From the NCBI GenBank assembly GCA_002439285.1, contig DJTQ01000108.1, positions 1 to 8,097 of the forward strand: 8,097 nt of DNA, given 5' to 3'. The position numbers were made by a program, and so were the translations under genes. Source of the stretch: Paenibacillaceae bacterium UBA6304. Its GTDB lineage: Bacteria > Bacillota > Bacilli > Paenibacillales > Paenibacillaceae. This document shows positions 1 to 7,208 of this stretch, piece by piece; the first letter of the stretch is position 1, and each line of letters begins with the position of its first letter. The notes below the pieces were generated by a model. The model saw nothing but the letters and a program-made list of their open reading frames with translations, was not told where the DNA came from and made no database searches.

Positions 1-1136
1 TGTTCTCTTACAAAAGGGACGAGACGCAATTCACCCTCCGGCTACTGCCTTTTGGCGGGGATGCCCGGATGGCCGGGGAAGACCCGGAGTTGGTCCAGAT
101 TACGAACGGACAGACCGTAGCTTTAAGACTGGATGGCGAAGAAGTCCGGAAAATATATCTTGACCGCCTGGATAGCCGGAAAAACGTGATCCGCGGCGAA
201 GTGAGCGATGTGGATCTGGAAGATCGACTCCTGATCCAGCTTGATGTCGACGGGGAAATTCTGAGCTACCGCATACATCCGCAAGCGATGCTTGTGGCGA
301 AAGGGAAAGAAACTCAGATCGCGCCATTGGATCGCCAATATGGCAGTAAAACGGTCGGTCAGCGCGCCTTGTCTATTTTTGCCGGACCGCTGATGAACTT
401 TATACTCGCTTTTGTGCTGTTCGCGCTGCATACCCAGATGGCTGGTATTCCGCTTGCGGACCCGAGTCATTTGCAGATCGGCGAAGTGATGAAAGACATG
501 CCGGCGCAAGAAGCCGGTGTCCAGCAGGGGGATATCATCGAATCGGTGAACGGCAAGCGGGTTGGTACCGATGCGAACGGCTTGATCGATATGATTAAAG
601 CGTCCAAGGACAAGCCGATGGAATGGACGGTTAAACGGGGAGATCAGACCTTGGCAATCACGCTAACCCCACGTTCTGTGGACAAGGAAGAAGGCGGCAA
701 GGTCGGAAGCACGATCGTTACTTATTTCCCGACGCGGAGCGCTTCGTTTGGAGAGACGTTTACCGAGGCGGGCAAAGACATGGTCTACACGACCAAAGCG
801 ATCTTTCTCGGCTTCCAGCAACTGATTAACAAATTCTCGATGGATGATTTGGGTGGCCCTGTGCGTACTTTTGAAGTTACCGGACAGATCGCCAAGCAGG
901 GGATCGTACAGTTGACTTACTGGGCGGCCATTCTGAGTTTGTATCTGGGGATTTTTAATCTGTTGCCGATCCCGGCGCTGGACGGAAGCAGACTCGTCTT
1001 CCTGGGTGTGGAGGCGCTGCGAGGCAAACCGGTGGATCCGAACCGCGAGGGATTGGTGCATTTCATCGGGTTTGCGATGCTGTTCCTGCTCATGATTGCG
1101 GTCACTTATAATGATATTTTGCGATTGATAGGATAA
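1..1136 (+). CDS. rseP: RseP/RasP site-2 intramembrane zinc metalloprotease, 5' end missing
   Basis: The reading frame is open from nt 3, so the gene enters from the left; the ATG at 69 is internal. About 377 C-terminal residues are visible, and comparison with the roughly 420-residue B. subtilis RasP suggests that about 50 are missing, including the first membrane helix with the HExxH zinc site. Visible parts in order: the membrane-associated loop LLPFGGDARMAGED (about nt 54-86), a cytoplasm-to-membrane stretch ending in QIAPLDRQYGSKTV, a membrane helix with the AGPLMNF motif (381-401), a PDZ domain (about 471-680), a membrane segment with NLLPIPALDG (957-986), whose Asp at 981-983 is the third zinc ligand in this family, and a last hydrophobic helix (about 1050-1125). 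The family cleaves anti-sigma factors and signal-peptide remnants within the membrane. The loop has Asp where Tyr or Phe is usual (GGY/FVRMAGED). proS follows after 20 bp, so the two are probably co-transcribed. Confidence 0.96.
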   Translation, partial: FSYKRDETQFTLRLLPFGGDARMAGEDPELVQITNGQTVALRLDGEEVRKIYLDRLDSRKNVIRGEVSDVDLEDRLLIQLDVDGEILSYRIHPQAMLVAKGKETQIAPLDRQYGSKTVGQRALSIFAGPLMNFILAFVLFALHTQMAGIPLADPSHLQIGEVMKDMPAQEAGVQQGDIIESVNGKRVGTDANGLIDMIKASKDKPMEWTVKRGDQTLAITLTPRSVDKEEGGKVGSTIVTYFPTRSASFGETFTEAGKDMVYTTKAIFLGFQQLINKFSMDDLGGPVRTFEVTGQIAKQGIVQLTYWAAILSLYLGIFNLLPIPALDGSRLVFLGVEALRGKPVDPNREGLVHFIGFAMLFLLMIAVTYNDILRLIG

Positions 1137-1157
1137 TAACGGGAGGACTAGGGGTTA

Positions 1158-2609
1158 ATGGCTAACGAGGAGAAACAATTTGTAACGGAAATTACTCCGC
1201 AAGGAGAAGACTTTTCACGCTGGTACATCGATGTAATCAAGAAGGCGGATTTGATGGACTATTCGCCTGTGCGCGGATGCATCGTTTTCAAGCCGGACGG
1301 GTATGAAATTTGGGAACATATTCAGGCGGAGTTGGATCGCCGTTTTAAAGAAACGGGTCACCGCAATGCCTATTTCCCTATATTTATTCCCGAGAGCTTT
1401 TTACAGAAGGAAAAAGAGCATGTGGAAGGCTTTAATCCCGAAGTACCTTGGGTTACTGAAGCGGGAGGCGAGAAGCTGGAAGAACGTTTGGCGATTCGTC
1501 CCACATCGGAAACCATGATCGGGCACATGTACGAGAAATGGATTCAATCTTATCGGGATCTGCCGGTCCTAATCAACCAGTGGGCCAATGTGGTTCGTTG
1601 GGAAAAACGGACTTTGCCGTTCCTGCGTACAAGCGAATTTTTGTGGCAGGAAGGTCATACGGCGCACGAGAACGAGCAGGATGCGCGCGAAGAAACGATG
1701 CAGATGTTAGAGATTTATCGCGATTTCGTTGAAAACTATTTAGCGATTCCGGTTATCGTCGGCCAGAAGACGCCTTCGGAGAAATTCGCCGGCGCGGTGG
1801 ATACGTATTCGATCGAAGCGATGATGAAGGACGGTCGTGCCGTGCAGGCGGGAACTTCGCATTATCTCGGAACGAACTTTGCGACCGCGTTCGATATTCA
1901 ATATTTGAACCGCGAGAATGTTCGCGAGTATGTGCATACGACCTCATGGGGAGTCAGCACCCGGTTGATCGGTTCGCTGATCATGGTTCACGGCGATGAC
2001 CGCGGTCTGGCTTTACCGCCTAAAGTGGCGCCGAAGCAGGTCATGATCATCCCGATCGGCCCGCCTAAGACCCGGGACGCCGTGGTTGGCCGGGCAGACG
2101 AGCTGTTTGCCGAATTAAAGAAAGCTGGCGTGCGCGTGGGGATCGACGACCGTGCAGACGTGCGTCCGGGCTGGAAGTTTAATGAATACGAAATGCGCGG
2201 CGTTCCGGTTCGTCTGGAGATCGGACCACGCGATATGGAGAACGGAGTTTGCGTGCTTGTATCGCGAATCAGCGGAGAGAAGAAGGTAATATCGCAAGAG
2301 AACCTCGTGGAAGAAGTAAAATCCATGCTGGATCAGGTTCACCAAGAAATGTTTGAACGCGCCAAAGCATTCCGTGAAGAACATTTCTATTCCGTGGACA
2401 CGTTGGACGAAATGAAGACCAGCATCGAAGAGAAGCGCGGGTTTACACTAGCGGGCTGGTGCGGTTCCGAAGCTTGCGAGCGTCATGTGAAGGAAGAAAC
2501 GGGCGCTACTAGCCGGAATATTCCGTTTACGCCGGAGGTTACAAAAACTTCTTGTCTGGTATGCGGTGAAGCTGCAAAACATACGGTTGTTTTTGCCAGA
2601 GCCTATTAA
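1158..2609 (+). CDS. proS: Prolyl-tRNA synthetase, archaeal/eukaryote-like type without INS editing domain
   Basis: This class II synthetase attaches proline to tRNA-Pro in the cytoplasm. The 483-residue product has motif 1 around residues 67-82 (GHRNAYFPIFIPESFL), the RPTSET loop at 114-119, motif 2 at 151-170, the proline-pocket stretch VQAGTSHYLG near 229-238, and motif 3 around 265-288 (GVSTRLIG...HGDDRGLALPP). The anticodon-binding domain covers about 290-390. A C-terminal zinc domain has Cys435, Cys440, Cys466 and Cys469, and the chain ends in Tyr, as is typical of the archaeal-like class. Only about 95 residues separate motifs 2 and 3, so the roughly 180-residue INS editing domain of bacterial ProRS (B. 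subtilis ProS is about 565 residues) is absent. Ala-tRNA-Pro would then have to be cleared by a separate enzyme. The ATG start has GGGAGG at 1141-1146, 11 nt upstream. Codon use looks like that of the neighbours, so any replacement of a bacterial-type gene is old. Confidence 0.97.
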   Translation: MANEEKQFVTEITPQGEDFSRWYIDVIKKADLMDYSPVRGCIVFKPDGYEIWEHIQAELDRRFKETGHRNAYFPIFIPESFLQKEKEHVEGFNPEVPWVTEAGGEKLEERLAIRPTSETMIGHMYEKWIQSYRDLPVLINQWANVVRWEKRTLPFLRTSEFLWQEGHTAHENEQDAREETMQMLEIYRDFVENYLAIPVIVGQKTPSEKFAGAVDTYSIEAMMKDGRAVQAGTSHYLGTNFATAFDIQYLNRENVREYVHTTSWGVSTRLIGSLIMVHGDDRGLALPPKVAPKQVMIIPIGPPKTRDAVVGRADELFAELKKAGVRVGIDDRADVRPGWKFNEYEMRGVPVRLEIGPRDMENGVCVLVSRISGEKKVISQENLVEEVKSMLDQVHQEMFERAKAFREEHFYSVDTLDEMKTSIEEKRGFTLAGWCGSEACERHVKEETGATSRNIPFTPEVTKTSCLVCGEAAKHTVVFARAY

Positions 2610-2628
2610 TCTAAATACATTTATCTTG

Positions 2629-2700
2629 AAGGCTTCCGGCAGGAAATTGCCGACAGGTATCAATCCTGTCGGAGCACCGCGCCGGAAGCCTTGCTGTTTG
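2629..2700 (+). terminator. Nested inverted repeat between proS and polC; weak intrinsic terminator or attenuator
   Basis: An outer perfect 12-bp stem pairs AAGGCTTCCGGC (2629-2640) with GCCGGAAGCCTT (2681-2692). It encloses a second perfect 8-bp hairpin, CCGACAGG (2650-2657) with CCTGTCGG (2665-2672). The outer right arm runs into TTGCTGTTTG, a broken U-rich tail, so this could be a weak Rho-independent terminator 19 bp past the proS stop. The left part can also form a competing 10-bp stem (2634-2643 with 2665-2674, two G-U pairs) that uses part of both stems. No convincing promoter is seen between here and polC, so polC must rely at least partly on readthrough. Terminator function is inferred; the repeats are seen directly. 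Confidence 0.6.
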
Positions 2701-2722
2701 AGAATACAAAACCGTGTCGTAT

Positions 2723-2730
2723 GGGAGGGG
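2723..2730 (+). promoter_or_regulatory. Ribosome binding site that fixes the polC start
   Basis: GGGAGGGG lies 5 nt before the ATG at 2736. An in-frame TTG at 2691 would give 15 more residues, but it lies at the end of the hairpin's right arm and has no Shine-Dalgarno sequence. The ATG gives 1438 residues, close to the 1437 of B. subtilis PolC. Confidence 0.85.
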
Positions 2731-2735
2731 AAGTC

Positions 2736-5700
2736 ATGTCCGACACTCAGGGAAAAAGAATGCGTCTCGAACTGTTGATGAAGCAGGCGGAAGTACCGTC
2801 AACCGTTGTGGATCCTTATTTTCTAGATGGTTACATCGATCAGGTGGAAGTCAGCCGGTCCAATAAGGAATGGAAGATTACGCTTTGCAAAAGCACGCTT
2901 GTTCCGGCTCAATTCTATCGTACGTTTTGCGTACGGATTAAAGAGCGGATGGAGCACATCGCGAATATTTCCTTTTTGTTCCGTTATGAGAACGGGATCG
3001 GCGAGAGCGAAATCGTACAGGAATATTGGAAGCTGTTTCTGGAATGGGTGCAGCGAGAGGTACCATCGGTTAATGGCTGGATGGCCCGGGCGGCGCACGA
3101 AGTTGAGGGGGATTTGGTTTCGGTTGCTTTCACCGATGCCATGACCTTGGAATTGGCTCGCAAGAAAGGTATCGATCGGGCGATTACGGCGTTTTATGAA
3201 ACTTACTTCGGTTTAAGTCTGCGGGTTAAACTGGTTTCAGGTGAGAACAGCAGCGAAGTATTTGAAGAGTTCCAGCAACGGATCGTCGAGGAGAATAGAG
3301 AAGCGATCCAGCAATTGATGGAGAGTGTAGCTGAGGAAGCTCCGGCAGAGGAAGTGGACGGAGAAGTGATCAAGTTGCAGATCGGTCACGACATCAAAGA
3401 ACAGCCGATACCACTTCAGGAGCTTCAAGACGAAGAGAAGAAGATTACGATTCAAGGTACGATCTTCGGGTTGGATCGCAAAGAGCTTCGCAACGGGAAC
3501 ACGCTTTTTACTTTTTACCTGACCGATTTCACTGATTCCCTGCAGATGAAGATGTTTGCTAAGACCAAGGATGATCTGAAGATTATGGGTCAGTTGGCGA
3601 ATGGTAAATGGGTGAAGGCGCGCGGCAAAGTGGAAATGGATCGCTTTATGCAGATTCCCGAGCTGGTGATGATTCCTAACGATCTTTGCGAAATTTCTGC
3701 GCCACCATCTCGAAAAGATAATGCCGAAGAGAAACGCGTGGAATTCCATCTGCATACGACGATGAGCACAATGGACGCGGTTACCCCGATCGGAGATTAT
3801 GTCAAAACAGCGGCGAAGTGGGGGCACAAAGCGATTGCCGTCACCGATCACGGTGGAATTCAATGTTACCCGGACGCAGCCAAAGCGGCGAAAAAGAACG
3901 GAATCAAAATGATCTACGGAGTGGAAGCCAACGTTGTCAACGACAATGTGGCGGTTGTACTTAACCCCCGTGCCGAAGATTTGAAGACAACGACCTTTAT
4001 CGTATTCGATATCGAGACCACCGGTCTGTCGGTTACTCAGAACAAAATTATTGAAGTTGCCGCCGTTAAAATGAGCGAGGGCAAAGAGATCGACCGGTAT
4101 GCCACTTTCGTTAATCCGCATGAGCGGATTCCGTACCATATTCAGCAATTGACCAATATCAATGATGAAATGGTTCAAGATGCACCGGACGTGGAGTCGG
4201 TATTGAAAGGATTTATCGAGTTTGCCAAAGATGATATCCTCGTTGCTCACAATGCCCGGTTTGACGTGGATTTCGTGAATGCCAAGTTAAAAGAACTCGG
4301 CATGCCTGTCATGAACAATCCGGTGCTCGATACGCTGGAAATGGCCAGAATGTTATATCCCTCCATGAAAAATCACCGCTTGAATACCCTTGCGGCCAAA
4401 TATAAAGTTTCACTGGAAAATCATCACCGTGCGATCGATGATACGTTAGCACTCGGACAGATTCTGAATGGACTCATCGAGGACGCCGCCAAAATCGAAG
4501 GCATTACCTCTTTAGAACGCCTAAACGATAAGGTTGGTAAGGACTTATCCAATGCTCGCCCGTTCCATTGCGGTATCTACGCGCTGAATATGACTGGCAA
4601 GAAAAATCTGTTCAAACTAATTTCGATTTCGCATACTCAATATTTCAAACGGGTTGCCTGCATTCCGAAGTCAAAACTTGCGGAGTTGCGCGAAGGATTG
4701 CTCATTATTTCGGGATGCGAAAAAGGTGAGTTTTTTGAAGCGGTGCTGAACAAATCGGTAGAGGAAGCCGAAGGGATCGCCGAATTTTACGATATACTTG
4801 AGATTCAGCCGCTGACGATGTATATGCACCTGGTAGATAAAGGGCTGGTGGGCAGTGCAGAAGAGCTGAAAACAGCGGTCCGCAAAGTAGTACAAATCGG
4901 CGAAAAGTTGGGCAAACCGGTGGTCGCTACAGGCAACGTCCACTATCTTGATCCGCGCGACAAGTTGTACCGGGATATCACGATTCACGGAATTACTGGC
5001 TTCAGCCCGCTTAAAGATATCCGTAAACCGGATGCTCATTTTCGCACGACGGACGAAATGCTGGGGGAGTTTGAGTTCTTGGGTAAGGAGAAAGCCTACG
5101 AGGTCGTCGTAAAAAACACCTCCGAACTGGCGGATTCCTTCGAGGAGCTGGATCTGTTTCCGGACAAGCTGTATACGCCGATCATTGAAGGGGCGGACGA
5201 AGAGATCCGAAACACCTGTTATGCCACCGCAAGGTCCATTTATGGAGAAGATTTGCCCGACGTTGTCGTCAAACGCTTGGAGAAAGAGCTGGAGCCGATC
5301 ATCAAATACGGCTTCTCGGCCAACTACCTGATATCCGAACGACTGGTTAAAAAATCTAACCAAGACGGTTATCTCGTCGGTTCGCGGGGATCGGTCGGAT
5401 CGTCGGTTGTTGCAACATTCCTGGGGATTTCCGAAGTAAATCCGCTGCCGGCTCATTATATTTGTTTGAATTCCGATTGCCGTTTTAACGAATGGTTCCT
5501 AGATGGCAGCGTACCGAGCGGATTCGATTTGCCGGACAAGATTTGTCCGAACTGCGGAAGCAAGCTGAAAGGCGAGGGACAGGATATCCCGTTCGAAACG
5601 TTCCTTGGCTTTAAAGGCGACAAAGTCCCCGATATCGATCTTAACTTTTCCGGTGAATATCAGCCCCAAGCGCACAACTATACTAAAGTGCTGTTCGGGG

Positions 5701-7052
5701 AGAAGAGTGTGTTCCGTGCCGGAACGATCGGTACGGTTGCCGAGAAAACGGCGTTCGGATTTGCCAAGAAGTATGAAGAAGAACATCATAAGAGCTGGCG
5801 CGGCGCCGAGCTTAACCGGTTGGCCTCCGGCTGTACTGGCGTAAAGCGCAGCACGGGCCAGCATCCGGGCGGGATCGTAGTTGTTCCAGACTATATCGAG
5901 GTCGAAGACATTACGCCGGTGCAGTATCCGGCCGATGATACGAGCTCGGAATGGATGACCACGCATTTTGATTATCACGCGTTTGATGCAAACTTGCTGA
6001 AGCTTGATATTCTGGGTCACGACGACCCGACGATGATGCGGATGTTGCAGGATTTGACCGGTATCGATCCGACAACTATACCGATGAACGATCCGAAAGT
6101 CATGAGCATGTTCAATTCCACGGAATCGCTGGGAGTTACACCTCAGCAAATCCGGACCCCGGTTGCCACATACGGGATTCCCGAAATGGGAACCAAGTTC
6201 GTTCGGCAAATGCTTGTGGAATCGCAGCCGTCTTCATTTGCGGATTTGCTGCAGATTTCCGGTCTGTCCCACGGTACCGGCGTATGGCTCGGCAATGCTC
6301 AGGAATTGATTAAAAACGGAACCTGTAACATCAAGACGGTGATCGGCTGCCGGGATGACATTATGTTGTTCCTGATCTATAAGGCGGGTATGGACGCCGG
6401 TCTGGCCTTTAAAATTACGGAAAGCGTACGTAAAGGGAAGGGCCTGTCGCAAGAATGGATCGATGAGATGAAAAAGTGCAAAGTGCCGCAGTGGTACATT
6501 GATTCTTGTCTAAAAATCCAGTACATGTTCCCGAAAGCGCACGCCGCGGCTTATGTTATTTCAGCGGTGCGTACAGCTTTCTTCAAACTGTATCATCCGA
6601 TCGAGTATTACGCGACGTACTTCTCGGTACGGGGTGAAGACTTCGACATCGAGCTGTTTTGTCAAGGTTACGACGCCATTTACCGCAAGATCGAAGAGAT
6701 TGAGCAAAAGGGCTTCCAGGCGCTGCCGAAAGAGAAAAACATGTTGCCGATTCTCGAAATGGCGCTGGAAATGACATCGCGCGGTTTCCGCTTCAAGGGA
6801 ATCGACCTGTACCGCTCCGACGCGACGAAGTTTATCGTCGACGGTGATGCGCTCATTCCGCCGTTCTCCGCGCTGGCGGGCATCGGTGATAATGCTGCCC
6901 GTAACATTGCTGCGGCGAAGGAGCAGGGGGAATTCCTCTCCATCGAGGATTTTCAGCAAAAGTCCAAGGCGAGCAAAACGATCGTGGAGCTACTCGGCAC
7001 GATGGGCTGCTTCCGGGGATTGCCGGAAAGCAATCAGTTGTCACTGTTTTAG
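2736..7052 (+). CDS. polC: DNA polymerase III alpha subunit, PolC type (Gram-positive replicase with built-in 3'-5' exonuclease)
   Basis: The 1438-residue product is full length. Domains in order: N-terminal domain (1 to about 225); OB fold (about 235-320); first part of the PHP domain (about 334-405, with FHLH at 337-340 and TDH at 370-372); an inserted DEDDh proofreading exonuclease (about 419-585, with Asp425 and Glu427 in FDIETTG, Asp510 in HNARFD, His564 and Asp569 in HHRAIDD); the rest of PHP (to about 775); and the polymerase core. The core has GSRGSVGSS (882-890), a four-Cys zinc site (910, 915, 937, 940), the catalytic motif PDIDLNFSGEYQ with Asp966 and Asp968, and a probable third metal ligand Asp1091 in KLDILGHDD. 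A helix-hairpin-helix lies near 1377-1400, and the chain ends in QLSLF (1434-1438), the beta-clamp binding motif. It copies the chromosome at the replication fork. Two oddities: HGTGVW at 1179-1184, where B. subtilis has HGTDVW, and CX4C spacing in the first zinc knuckle. Confidence 0.98.
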   Translation: MSDTQGKRMRLELLMKQAEVPSTVVDPYFLDGYIDQVEVSRSNKEWKITLCKSTLVPAQFYRTFCVRIKERMEHIANISFLFRYENGIGESEIVQEYWKLFLEWVQREVPSVNGWMARAAHEVEGDLVSVAFTDAMTLELARKKGIDRAITAFYETYFGLSLRVKLVSGENSSEVFEEFQQRIVEENREAIQQLMESVAEEAPAEEVDGEVIKLQIGHDIKEQPIPLQELQDEEKKITIQGTIFGLDRKELRNGNTLFTFYLTDFTDSLQMKMFAKTKDDLKIMGQLANGKWVKARGKVEMDRFMQIPELVMIPNDLCEISAPPSRKDNAEEKRVEFHLHTTMSTMDAVTPIGDYVKTAAKWGHKAIAVTDHGGIQCYPDAAKAAKKNGIKMIYGVEANVVNDNVAVVLNPRAEDLKTTTFIVFDIETTGLSVTQNKIIEVAAVKMSEGKEIDRYATFVNPHERIPYHIQQLTNINDEMVQDAPDVESVLKGFIEFAKDDILVAHNARFDVDFVNAKLKELGMPVMNNPVLDTLEMARMLYPSMKNHRLNTLAAKYKVSLENHHRAIDDTLALGQILNGLIEDAAKIEGITSLERLNDKVGKDLSNARPFHCGIYALNMTGKKNLFKLISISHTQYFKRVACIPKSKLAELREGLLIISGCEKGEFFEAVLNKSVEEAEGIAEFYDILEIQPLTMYMHLVDKGLVGSAEELKTAVRKVVQIGEKLGKPVVATGNVHYLDPRDKLYRDITIHGITGFSPLKDIRKPDAHFRTTDEMLGEFEFLGKEKAYEVVVKNTSELADSFEELDLFPDKLYTPIIEGADEEIRNTCYATARSIYGEDLPDVVVKRLEKELEPIIKYGFSANYLISERLVKKSNQDGYLVGSRGSVGSSVVATFLGISEVNPLPAHYICLNSDCRFNEWFLDGSVPSGFDLPDKICPNCGSKLKGEGQDIPFETFLGFKGDKVPDIDLNFSGEYQPQAHNYTKVLFGEKSVFRAGTIGTVAEKTAFGFAKKYEEEHHKSWRGAELNRLASGCTGVKRSTGQHPGGIVVVPDYIEVEDITPVQYPADDTSSEWMTTHFDYHAFDANLLKLDILGHDDPTMMRMLQDLTGIDPTTIPMNDPKVMSMFNSTESLGVTPQQIRTPVATYGIPEMGTKFVRQMLVESQPSSFADLLQISGLSHGTGVWLGNAQELIKNGTCNIKTVIGCRDDIMLFLIYKAGMDAGLAFKITESVRKGKGLSQEWIDEMKKCKVPQWYIDSCLKIQYMFPKAHAAAYVISAVRTAFFKLYHPIEYYATYFSVRGEDFDIELFCQGYDAIYRKIEEIEQKGFQALPKEKNMLPILEMALEMTSRGFRFKGIDLYRSDATKFIVDGDALIPPFSALAGIGDNAARNIAAAKEQGEFLSIEDFQQKSKASKTIVELLGTMGCFRGLPESNQLSLF

Positions 7053-7073
7053 CCCGGCGTAAAGGCGTTTTAC

Positions 7074-7102
7074 TTGTCACTATTACCGGACTATGTTATA
7101 AT
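7074..7102 (+). promoter_or_regulatory. Sigma-A type promoter of the rimP-nusA operon
   Basis: The -35 box TTGTCA (7074-7079) is separated by exactly 17 nt from a perfect -10 box TATAAT (7097-7102), and TG at 7094-7095 makes it an extended -10. A run of T follows, placing the expected start of transcription near 7109. It lies 21 bp after the polC stop, in agreement with rimP-nusA forming a separate operon from polC as in B. subtilis. A 6-bp inverted repeat ATTACC/GGTAAT (7082-7087, 7109-7114) is centred on the -10 box. Confidence 0.87.
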
Positions 7103-7115
7103 TTTTTTGGTAATC

Positions 7116-7208
7116 ATGAAGATAGAACCGTTGCTTAAAGAGTGGGGAAACCCACTCTTTACTCTTTGGTATATAGGAAAGAACCATATGGAGGTAATGT
7201 ACGCTTGA
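7116..7208 (+). CDS. Possible 30-codon leader ORF overlapping the rimP start
   Basis: An ATG about 7 nt after the predicted transcription start opens a 30-codon frame that begins [15 protein letters not shown] and ends in MEVMYA. It reads through the whole leader hairpin, and its TGA (7206-7208) overlaps the rimP TTG (7205-7207). It contains two Trp codons but no run of a single regulatory codon. There is no Shine-Dalgarno sequence, so translation would have to be leaderless-like. A frame this short can be open by chance; only the exact stop/start overlap and the position across the hairpin make it worth listing. Confidence 0.2.
   Translation: MKIEPLLKEWGNPLFTLWYIGKNHMEVMYA
7136..7169 (+). 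terminator. Leader hairpin with interrupted U-rich tail; candidate NusA-responsive attenuator
   Basis: TAAAGAGTGGG (7136-7146) pairs perfectly with CCCACTCTTTA (7151-7161) around a GAAA tetraloop (7147-7150). If GAGTGGG/CCCACTC is taken as the core stem, the next ten bases are TTTACTCTTT, seven of ten T with breaks. That is the form of a weak terminator. It sits about 28 nt into the expected transcript and ahead of rimP-nusA. Reports in B. subtilis describe weak, interrupted terminators as NusA-dependent and nusA as autoregulated by attenuation without an antiterminator; assigning that role here is inference. Confidence 0.6.
7190..7194 (+). promoter_or_regulatory. Ribosome binding site that fixes the rimP TTG start
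   Basis: GGAGG is followed by 10 nt and then TTG at 7205. The ATG codons at 7188 and 7197 are in another frame that ends at 7208, and an upstream in-frame GTG at 7142 lies inside the hairpin stem. TTG at 7205 is therefore the best start and matches the usual RimP N-terminus. Confidence 0.8.

Noticed and set aside
69..1136. ATG at 69 as a true rseP start
   Set aside because: The frame is open to the window edge and the residues before it continue the conserved RseP loop, so the gene begins outside the window.
2587..2615. Possible promoter TTGTTT-N17-TCTAAA at the end of proS
   Set aside because: Only three of six -35 and four of six -10 positions match and there is no extended -10; it also lies before the terminator-like repeat, so it would not bypass it.
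2691..2735. Earlier TTG start for polC at 2691
   Set aside because: It lies in the right arm of the intergenic hairpin without a Shine-Dalgarno, while the ATG at 2736 has GGGAGGGG 5 nt upstream and gives the normal length.
3237..4250. 337-codon open frame on the minus strand within polC
   Set aside because: It lies wholly opposite polC, whose exonuclease and PHP motifs are intact there; the translation shows no recognisable domain. Long antisense frames are expected opposite a 4.3-kb gene of this composition.
4671..6209. Two further long minus-strand frames (4671-5456 and 5499-6209)
   Set aside because: They are antisense to the polC PHP and polymerase core and have no recognisable motif or ribosome binding site; treated as shadows.
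7059..7073. Short GTAAA/TTTAC inverted repeat after polC as a terminator
   Set aside because: The stem is only 5 bp of A-T-rich pairs and overlaps the upstream edge of the promoter; too weak to call.
7142..7204. GTG start for rimP at 7142
   Set aside because: It falls within the hairpin stem and adds 21 residues unlike known RimP N-termini; TTG at 7205 has a good ribosome binding site.
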